DNA of 36,851 nt from Pseudomonadales bacterium (lineage in GTDB: Bacteria; Pseudomonadota; Gammaproteobacteria; Pseudomonadales; Azotimanducaceae), in the NCBI GenBank assembly GCA_022827245.1, contig JAJDTI010000016.1, positions 1 to 36,851 of the forward strand. The letters run 5' to 3'. The translations under genes were made by a program, and so were the position numbers. Under the pieces are notes generated by a model that searched no databases, was not told the DNA's origin, and worked only from the letters and a program-made list of their open reading frames with translations. Position 1 is the stretch's first letter. Each line of letters starts with the position of its first letter. This document shows positions 30,683 through 36,851 of this stretch, piece by piece.

Positions 30683-31322
30683 GGAAGCACGCTCGAACCT
30701 GTTCGAACTGGTCGAGGACGCGGGCGGCCTGGCTCCGGGAGACCGCGAGGCGCTGCAGGCCCATGTCGCCGGATGTCCCTCCTGCTCGGCGGACGTCGAG
30801 GCGATCCGGACCTGGCGCCAGCATGCGCAGGCGTGGCGGGACGAACCGACGCCGAGATGGAGCAGGCCCCGGATCGAACGCCCCGCCTGGCGCGACTGGC
30901 GCGGCTGGTTCCCGGTAGCGGCAAGCACCGCCGCCCTCGCCCTGGCCGTGATCGCGGTGGTCGGGCCCCGTGCCGCCACGGAAGACGAGGCGCCGCCGCC
31001 GGCCGTGGCCGCGCACGACCCCGAGCTGCAGCGTCAGCTCGTCGACGCGGCACTCGCGCAGTTCCGCGAGGAACTCGACGGCCGCCGCGAGGCGGACCGC
31101 TCGTTCGTGCTGCAGGCGGTCATGGAGGCCGCCCGCGACCAGCGCGAAGAGGAACTCACCGCGCTTGCCGTCTTCCTGAAGGCGGAGATGGACCGTCGGG
31201 CGCTTCAGACCGACGAGAGCCTGCGCTACCTCATCACCGACCAGGTCCGCGACCGGCGCCGGCTCGAGGACCTGTTCCAGCGCGTGGGCACCCGCCGCGA
31301 CACACCGGAGAACCGAAGATGA
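30672..31322 (+). CDS. Zinc-finger anti-sigma factor, membrane-anchored
   Basis: A 216-residue protein with an N-terminal zf-HC2 anti-sigma domain (Cys3, His31-x3-Cys35-x2-Cys38). A single membrane helix lies at about 79-98 (VAASTAALALAVIAVVGP). The C-terminal periplasmic part is charged and helical. The N-terminal domain would hold the sigma factor encoded before it at the membrane and release it on a zinc/redox or envelope signal. The reading frame starts inside the sigma stop region and ends in an ATGA overlap with the next gene. Signal sensed: unknown. Confidence 0.9.
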   Translation: MNCEEARSNLFELVEDAGGLAPGDREALQAHVAGCPSCSADVEAIRTWRQHAQAWRDEPTPRWSRPRIERPAWRDWRGWFPVAASTAALALAVIAVVGPRAATEDEAPPPAVAAHDPELQRQLVDAALAQFREELDGRREADRSFVLQAVMEAARDQREEELTALAVFLKAEMDRRALQTDESLRYLITDQVRDRRRLEDLFQRVGTRRDTPENRR

Positions 31323-32200
31323 ACGCATCCCGCCACCGTCGCATCGCCGTCGTACCGTCCCTGGTCGTCGCGGCCTGCATGACCGTCAGCCCGGCCCACG
31401 CCGAACCGCCTTCCCATCTCGACCCGCTGAAGCGCGAGATGCGCATCGTCGAAGACGTCATCGACGCCGCGCTCCGCGACGTCCCCGGCGTACGCGTCGG
31501 GGCCGTGGAAGCCGATTACCTGGCCGGCCAGGGCGTCCTGATCTCCCTCTCCCTGCGGACGCCCTGGCTCGGTCCCATTCAGGGGCAACGCGTCGTGAAG
31601 ATCATCCGGGACCACGACATGGCCGTGCCCGTGCCCGACATGGTCCACGAGATCCTCGGCGACCTGGAACTGGACCTGGACATTCCCATGCTCGCCCATC
31701 GCTCGGTGGACCTCTCCGCCCTGCGCGAACTCCGGGAGGAGCAGCGCGCGCTGCGCAACCAGCAGCGCAAGGTGCGCCAGCGCATCTGGGGAACGCGGCT
31801 GGAGATGGCCGGCGGAGAGGGCGGGGAGGATGCCGCGGATACGGTCGCGGGTCTCGAGGAGGAAATGGAGCGGCTCGAGGCGGAGGACGACGCGCTCGAG
31901 GCCCGCATCGACGCCGAGTACGAGAAGCTCGCCTCCGCGCGGGACGTGGCGGAGGTCGAGGTGCCCACCACGGCGGAAGCGCCTCCGGCCGCCGACTTCG
32001 ATGCGGCGCTCGCGCGGGCCGTGTGCGACTACGGCGCCACGCTCAAGTCGCTGCCCCGCGACGAACACCTGTCGGTGCGCGTGCGCGAGCGGGACGGCGA
32101 CACGTTCCACGTGTTCCGGTTCGACGACGTCGTGGGGTGCCAGCGGGGCGCGATGACGTCGGACGAACTCCTCGGCAAGGGCGTCACCTACCCGGGCTGA
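31319..32200 (+). CDS. Exported coiled-coil protein of unknown function, third gene of the sigma operon
   Basis: The 293-residue product has a Sec signal (1-28, ending AHA-EP). A folded region of about 35-130 contains VGAVEADYLAGQGVLISLSLRTPW. A long charged coiled coil spans about 131-210 (LREEQRALRNQQRKVRQ, GLEEEMERLEAEDDALEARI), and a C-terminal domain has two cysteines. I do not recognise the family. Translational coupling (ATGA) to the anti-sigma factor suggests it works with it in the periplasm, perhaps as a sensor, but this is inference. Confidence 0.75.
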   Translation: MNASRHRRIAVVPSLVVAACMTVSPAHAEPPSHLDPLKREMRIVEDVIDAALRDVPGVRVGAVEADYLAGQGVLISLSLRTPWLGPIQGQRVVKIIRDHDMAVPVPDMVHEILGDLELDLDIPMLAHRSVDLSALRELREEQRALRNQQRKVRQRIWGTRLEMAGGEGGEDAADTVAGLEEEMERLEAEDDALEARIDAEYEKLASARDVAEVEVPTTAEAPPAADFDAALARAVCDYGATLKSLPRDEHLSVRVRERDGDTFHVFRFDDVVGCQRGAMTSDELLGKGVTYPG

Positions 32201-32535
32201 CGCGTCCCGCCACCCCCAACGGCATCTTGATTGGGGCGATGTTCCGTTCCGGAGGGATGCCTTCCCGACGCGCGCAGCTATCACCCGGCCGCCCCCTGAC
32301 CCGGACAGCGACACCACCAACGAGCACGGAGCGTTTTCCACGGGCCGTCCACGGGCGCGATCCCCTCAGGCAGTAAAGCGCCGGTGGGCGGGCGGCGGAA
32401 AACGCGGCGCCGCACCGTCGCGCGTCTTGACCAGGGCGATGGTCCCCAGGGTACCCGAAGCCGCCTTGGCCCCGGGGACCACGACCGGCGCCATCCCGTC
32501 CGGCTGTCCGGTCTCCGGGTTGGCGCTTGTGGGGC
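32201..32535. other. Intergenic region between convergent genes, no gene seen
   Basis: This 335-base stretch separates the stop codons of the sigma operon and the MerR-TPR gene. It holds a weak hairpin, CCCCAA (32214-32219) and TTGGGG (32231-32236), that could end transcription of the sigma operon, though no T-run follows. A 42-codon minus-strand frame with an ATG near 32492 has no ribosome site or similarity I recognise. I see nothing else. Confidence 0.5.
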
Positions 32536-33396
32536 TCAGCCCTCGGTCCGGTCGAGCAGTTGCCGGTACTTGCGCAGGTGGCGCAGCGACGAGACCTCGT
32601 CGCCGTTCAGCTCGAAGATCCGCGCCAGGTTGTAGTGGGCGTCCGGCACGTCGGGCGCGCGCCGATAGTGCTCCGAAGCCGTCTCGACCTCGTCGAGTTC
32701 GTCGAAGACGGTGCCCATGTTGTAGCTCGCGAGCTGGTGGTCCGGCGCCGCTTCGAGCGCCAGCTGATAGTGCCGCTTGGCGCTTTTCAGGTCTCCCTGC
32801 AACTGGCACAGGCGGCCGAGGTTGACGTGGGCGTCGGCGTTCTTGGGGTCGAGCGCGATGGCCCTCTCGTACGCGTCGGGCGCCCGCTCGGGATCCATCT
32901 CCTCGAGGTCCAGGCCGAAGTTGTACCACTCGTCGCTGCCGAGGTCCTCGAAGTCCTCGCCCTCGAAGAAACGCCGTTTCTCGGCGAGGGTCGCCACCTC
33001 GGTCGCGACCGCTCCGACGTCGAAGTCGAGGTGGCCCTGGCCCGAGTCGATGTCCCACAGCGCCGATGCCTCGCGCACGACAACGTCGTCCCCGTCGACG
33101 GAGATGCGCATCGAGGCGAGGGAACCCCCGGCATCGAGCCCGTGCTTGAGCTTGAGGAGGGCCGCGATCGTGCGGCGCACGGACAGGTTGGCGTCAAGCA
33201 GTCCCCGGGCCGTGCGCAGCAGGACGACGTCCTGGAAGGAGAACCGGTAGCGGCCGCCGTCGCGCCGGGCCGAGTCGAGCACGCCGCGGCGGACGTACTG
33301 CCGCACCTGGCCCTCCGACAGCCCGCAGAGCCCGGCCACCTCCCGCGTGGTGTACCAGTCCGCCGCGTCCGCGCCTGCGCTCGCCAGGGGCCTCAC
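32536..33396 (-). CDS. MerR-type DNA-binding domain fused to tetratricopeptide repeats
   Basis: A 286-residue fusion. Residues 13-80 are a MerR winged helix (WYTTREVAGLCGLSEGQVRQYVRRGVL, then YRFSFQDVVLLRTARGLLDA). A short linker domain follows, and residues about 150-280 contain three or four TPR units (PDAYERAIALDPKNADAHVNLGRLCQLQGDLKSAKRHYQLALEAAPDH). TPRs bind proteins. The GTG start, with GAGG about 8 bases before it, lies 9 bases after the ku stop, so the two genes are probably co-transcribed. It may regulate or scaffold the end-joining genes; this is inference. Confidence 0.88.
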   Translation of the reverse strand: MRPLASAGADAADWYTTREVAGLCGLSEGQVRQYVRRGVLDSARRDGGRYRFSFQDVVLLRTARGLLDANLSVRRTIAALLKLKHGLDAGGSLASMRISVDGDDVVVREASALWDIDSGQGHLDFDVGAVATEVATLAEKRRFFEGEDFEDLGSDEWYNFGLDLEEMDPERAPDAYERAIALDPKNADAHVNLGRLCQLQGDLKSAKRHYQLALEAAPDHQLASYNMGTVFDELDEVETASEHYRRAPDVPDAHYNLARIFELNGDEVSSLRHLRKYRQLLDRTEG

Positions 33397-33405
33397 GCCG
33401 ATGCC

Positions 33406-34302
33406 TCAAGCCTTCCGCGCCTTCGATCGTTTCCGGGTCTTCTCGGCGCGTTCGCCCCCACCGCCGTCGCTCTTCGCCGGCGCCCGTTTCGCCGGCCGCG
33501 GCGGTGCGTCTTCTTCCTGGGCGCCGTTGTCCGCACTTCCCGCGACGGACGCCTTGAGCGCCTCCATGAGGTCGATGATCTTCGCCTCCGCGCGTTCCTC
33601 CGGGGCCACGGAAATTTCCTGCCCGTCGACCTTGCGCTGGATGACGTCGAGCATGTGCGCGCGGACCTCGTTGCGGTACTTGTCCGGCTCGAACGCCGCG
33701 CTGGTCCGCTGGTCGATGATCTGCACCGCGAGTTCGAGTTCGCCCTCCGCGACCTCGACGGGTTCGAGCGGCACGTCGTCGAATGGGCGCAGTTCCTCCT
33801 GGTACTTGAGCTGCTCCATGACGAGGCCCTCGCCCATCGGGCGGACCAGGACGAGGTAGCTCCGCCCCCGGGCGGCGTAGCTCGCGAGCGCCGCGCGCCC
33901 CGTGTGCACGAGGGCATCCTTCAACAGGTGGTAGGACCGGGCCGCGCCCTTGTCCGGACCCAGGTAGTACACCCGTTCGATGTAGAGCCGCTCCACCTGG
34001 TCGAGAGGGATGAACTCCGCGATGTCGATCGCGTTGGTCGACTCGACGTAAAGGGCCTTGAGCTCGTCGGGCGTGAACGTCACGTACTGACCCTTCGCGA
34101 ACTCGTAGCCCTGGACGCGTTCCTCCCGCTCGACTATCTGGCCGTCGGACGCCCGGATATACTGCTGCTTCAGCCGGGATCCGTCCTTGCTCAGGTAGTT
34201 GAAACGGACGGTGGCGGTACTGTCGACGGTCGAGTAGAGCTTGATGGGGATCGACACCAGTCCGAAGGAGATGGTGCCCGTCCCGATGGCGCGTGCGGGC
34301 AT
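33406..34302 (-). CDS. ku: Ku protein, non-homologous end joining
   Basis: A 298-residue bacterial Ku (start MPARAIGTGTISFGLVSIPIKLY, a universal Ku opening). The core has the strand pattern YIERVYYLGPDKGAARSYHLL and the bridge region KYQEELRPFDDVPLEPVEV. The C-terminus is lysine/arginine-rich (about 255-298), the usual DNA-binding tail. Ku binds double-strand ends as a dimer and recruits LigD. The start has GGAG 7 bases upstream. It is divergent from ligD across 174 bases and followed closely by the MerR-TPR gene. Confidence 0.97.
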   Translation of the reverse strand: MPARAIGTGTISFGLVSIPIKLYSTVDSTATVRFNYLSKDGSRLKQQYIRASDGQIVEREERVQGYEFAKGQYVTFTPDELKALYVESTNAIDIAEFIPLDQVERLYIERVYYLGPDKGAARSYHLLKDALVHTGRAALASYAARGRSYLVLVRPMGEGLVMEQLKYQEELRPFDDVPLEPVEVAEGELELAVQIIDQRTSAAFEPDKYRNEVRAHMLDVIQRKVDGQEISVAPEERAEAKIIDLMEALKASVAGSADNGAQEEDAPPRPAKRAPAKSDGGGGERAEKTRKRSKARKA

Positions 34303-34476
34303 GGCTGTCTCCGGCCTTCCTCTGCGTCGCGCGTACCTTTACACCACTTCGTCACTCCCGTCCAGAGCCGACCAGGCGGGCGAAACGTCGTTTCCCGCCG
34401 CGCCGGCCCGCGGCGGGCGGCGCGTTTCGCCGTCCCCGGCACAACCCCGGCCGGGCTGAGCCGGCCTGCCCGACCA

Positions 34477-36851
34477 ATGGCGGCACGCAGACCCGACGAC
34501 CTCTCCGCCTACCGCGCCAAGCGCAAAGCCGGCGCTACGCCGGAGCCCTTCTCGTCCGGCCCCACCGGCGCCGCGGCCGCGGGGGCGGGTCCGCGCGCCT
34601 TCGTGGTGCAGCAGCACCAGGCCAGTCACCTGCACTGGGACGTGCGGCTCGAGATCGACGGCGTGCTCCGCTCGTGGGCGGTGCCCAAGGGCCCCTCCCC
34701 CGATCCCGCCGACAAGCGCTTCGCCGCCCTCGTCGAAGACCATCCCCTCGACTACGCGGACTTCGAGGGGCGCATTCCCGACGGCAACTACGGGGCCGGA
34801 TACGTCATCGTCTGGGACCGGGGCACGTACGTGGAGCTCGAGCCCTTCGATACCGGCTTTGAAAGCGGCAAGCTCCTGTTCGAGCTGCGCGGCCACAAGC
34901 TGCGCGGCCGCTGGACGCTGGTGCGGATGAAGGGGCCGCGCCAGCGCGAAGCCGGGGACGGCAAGGAGTGGCTCCTCATCAAGGAGCGCGACGAGTGGGC
35001 GCGGGACGCCCCACCCGCGAACGACTCCGTGCTCTCCGGTCTCACCCTGGAGGACATGCCGGACCCGGCCGTCGTGGAGCGCCGGCTGGCGGAGCGGATC
35101 CAGGCCATCGACCCGGTCCCGCCCGAGACCGGCCCCCTGCCCGTCAAGCCCATGCTCGCCCGTTCCGGCGAAGCTTTCGATCGCGACGGCTGGGTGTTCG
35201 AGATCAAGTACGACGGCTATCGCCTGATGATCGAGAAGGACGGCGACCGGATCACCCTGCGGTCACGCAAGGGCCTCGTGCTGACGGCCAACTTCCCGGA
35301 GGTCGAGAAGGCCGCGCGCCGGCTGCCCTTCTCCCAGTTCGTGATCGACGGCGAGGCCGTGGTGCACGACGCGCGCGGCATACCGAACTTCTCGCTGCTG
35401 CAGCAGCGCGCGCGACTGCGGGGTTCGGTGGAGGTGTCCCGCGCCCTCAACGCGCTGCCGGTCACCTACTACGCGTTCGACCTGCCCCAGTCCCTGGGTC
35501 ACGACCTCCGTGAACTGCCGCTCCTCGCCCGCAAGGACCTCCTGCAGGCGATGCTGCCGTCCACGGGACCCGTGCGTTACTCCGAGCACATCGAGGGGTC
35601 CGGCATCCGGGTGTTCGAACACGTGCGCAGCCTCGGGCTCGAAGGCGTGGTGGGGAAGCGCGCCGACAGCGCGTACCGCGCCGGCCGTTCAGACGCCTGG
35701 GTGAAGGTCCGCACCGAGCGCACGGGCGACTTCGTCATCGCCGGCTGGGCCCCCAACAAGTCGAACGCGGACGACCTCGGCGCCCTGGCGCTCGCCGAGT
35801 ACCGCGGCGCGGAACTCACGTTCTGCGGACGCGTGGGCGCCGGGCTGAACGCCCAGGCCCGCGCGGGCATCGGCGCGCTGCTCGAGGGCCTCGCGCCGTC
35901 GGAGGCCCTTGCCGACGACCGGGAAGTCCATTGGGTCGCACCAACGCTCGTGTGCGAGGTCGCCTACAAGGAGTACACCCTCGACGGCCGGTTGCGGCAG
36001 CCGGCCTTCCGGCGCCTCCGCGACGACAAGCCCCCGGCGGACTGCATCGGCCACTTCGACGACCCCGCCCCCGTCGAGGTCGAAGCGGCGGTGCGGCACA
36101 CCGTCGCCGTCACCAACCGCGACAAGGTCTTCTTCCCCGAGAAGGACCTCACCAAGGGCCATCTCGTCGACTACTACGAGCGCATCGCCCCGTGGATGCT
36201 GCCCTACCTCCGCGACCGGCCCCTCGTGCTCACCCGCTTCCCCGACGGCATTCACGGCAAGTCCTTCTACCAGCGCGACGCTCCCGACTTCGTGCCCGAG
36301 TGGGTCAAGCGCACCGCGCTCTGGACCGAGACCGAGGAGCGGGACATCAACTACTTCATGGTGGAGGACGCGGCGTCGCTGAAGTACCTCGCCAACATGG
36401 GGGCCATCCCCATCCACGCGTGGCACAGCCGCATCGACCGGCTGGAGCACCCGGACTGGTGCGTGCTCGACCTCGACCCGAAGGACGCGCCGTTCGCCGA
36501 CGTGATCGCCGTCGCGAAAGAGATCCGCGTGCTCCTCGACGAGATCGAGCTGCCCGGATACCTGAAGACCAGCGGCGCCAGCGGGCTGCACATCCTCATC
36601 CCCCTCGACCGCCGCCTGACCCACGACCAGTCGCGCACGCTGGGGGAACTGCTCGCGCGCGTCGTGGTGACCCGCCTGCCCGAGATCTGCACGATCGTGC
36701 GCGCCGTCCGCAAGCGCGAGAGCAAGGTCTACATCGACTACATGCAGAACCGCCACGGGCAACTGATCGTCGCGCCGTTCTCGGCGCGCGCGGAGCCCGC
36801 CGCGTCGGTCTCGATGCCGCTCAGGTGGTCCGAACTGAACGGCCGCCTGAG
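34477..36851 (+). CDS. ligD: DNA ligase D (phosphoesterase-ligase-polymerase order), 3' end missing
   Basis: The frame is open to the window end, 791 codons so far. Residues 1-190: 3'-phosphoesterase domain with His47, His53, Asp55, Arg57 and His89, at a constant offset of 5 from the P. aeruginosa catalytic residues. Residues about 225-520: ATP-dependent ligase with KYDGYR (Lys244), IDGEAVV, EGVVGKR and WVKV. From about 540: polymerase/primase domain with catalytic D665-L-D667 and SGASGLHILIPL. Order PE-LIG-POL is the Pseudomonas type, not the mycobacterial POL-PE-LIG. The POL C-terminus is beyond the window. It repairs double-strand breaks with Ku. Confidence 0.96.
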   Translation, partial: MAARRPDDLSAYRAKRKAGATPEPFSSGPTGAAAAGAGPRAFVVQQHQASHLHWDVRLEIDGVLRSWAVPKGPSPDPADKRFAALVEDHPLDYADFEGRIPDGNYGAGYVIVWDRGTYVELEPFDTGFESGKLLFELRGHKLRGRWTLVRMKGPRQREAGDGKEWLLIKERDEWARDAPPANDSVLSGLTLEDMPDPAVVERRLAERIQAIDPVPPETGPLPVKPMLARSGEAFDRDGWVFEIKYDGYRLMIEKDGDRITLRSRKGLVLTANFPEVEKAARRLPFSQFVIDGEAVVHDARGIPNFSLLQQRARLRGSVEVSRALNALPVTYYAFDLPQSLGHDLRELPLLARKDLLQAMLPSTGPVRYSEHIEGSGIRVFEHVRSLGLEGVVGKRADSAYRAGRSDAWVKVRTERTGDFVIAGWAPNKSNADDLGALALAEYRGAELTFCGRVGAGLNAQARAGIGALLEGLAPSEALADDREVHWVAPTLVCEVAYKEYTLDGRLRQPAFRRLRDDKPPADCIGHFDDPAPVEVEAAVRHTVAVTNRDKVFFPEKDLTKGHLVDYYERIAPWMLPYLRDRPLVLTRFPDGIHGKSFYQRDAPDFVPEWVKRTALWTETEERDINYFMVEDAASLKYLANMGAIPIHAWHSRIDRLEHPDWCVLDLDPKDAPFADVIAVAKEIRVLLDEIELPGYLKTSGASGLHILIPLDRRLTHDQSRTLGELLARVVVTRLPEICTIVRAVRKRESKVYIDYMQNRHGQLIVAPFSARAEPAASVSMPLRWSELNGRL

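Overview
The window is GC-rich bacterial DNA of about 70 percent G+C with dense, often overlapping genes. It most resembles a gammaproteobacterium with chemolithotrophic ability. The support is E. coli-like bacterioferritin and bacterioferritin-associated ferredoxin, a bioFDA operon, a PE-LIG-POL DNA ligase D like that of Pseudomonas, and a periplasmic sulfur-oxidation (Sox) operon. No rRNA, CRISPR array, integrase or insertion sequence was seen. One tRNA, elongator tRNA-Met(CAT), is present.

Layout. 1-4.3 kb: the end of a zinc-type alcohol dehydrogenase, a small unknown gene, an APC-type permease, a PA0069-type radical SAM protein and a glutathione S-transferase. 4.35-12.3 kb: an alpha/beta hydrolase, then a run of plus-strand genes. 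These encode a VOC (extradiol-dioxygenase-like) protein, a CbbQ/NorQ-type AAA+ ATPase, an acetoacetate-decarboxylase-family protein, an SDR, an amidohydrolase and a CbbO/NorD-type VWA protein. 12.4-14.3 kb: a Bax-inhibitor-1 family membrane protein, a REP-like hairpin, tRNA-Met and a DyP-type peroxidase. 14.3-17.6 kb: a sulfur operon of a small cytochrome c, a flavocytochrome c sulfide dehydrogenase flavoprotein fused to SoxX, then SoxY, SoxZ and SoxA. 17.6-21.4 kb: bacterioferritin with a Fur-like site, then bioF-bioD-bioA. 21.5-27.8 kb: a copper/silver RND efflux operon (small periplasmic protein, CusC-, CusB- and CusA-like). 27.9-29.6 kb: an AbiE-type toxin-antitoxin pair. 29.8-32.2 kb: bfd with a Fur-like site, then a sigma factor, anti-sigma factor and periplasmic protein operon. 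32.5-36.85 kb: a MerR-TPR protein, Ku and DNA ligase D (cut by the window end), the bacterial end-joining module.

Two regions stand out. First, a CbbQ/NorQ ATPase and a CbbO/NorD VWA partner are interleaved with a small-molecule catabolic gene set, with neither Rubisco nor nitric oxide reductase nearby. The ATPase is translationally coupled to a VOC metalloprotein, so a dedicated metalloenzyme activation system is a reasonable hypothesis. Second, the sulfur operon joins sulfide dehydrogenase and SoxX in one polypeptide, and its SoxY has an altered carrier arm. All functional statements rest on motifs and domain order read by eye. No database search was run.
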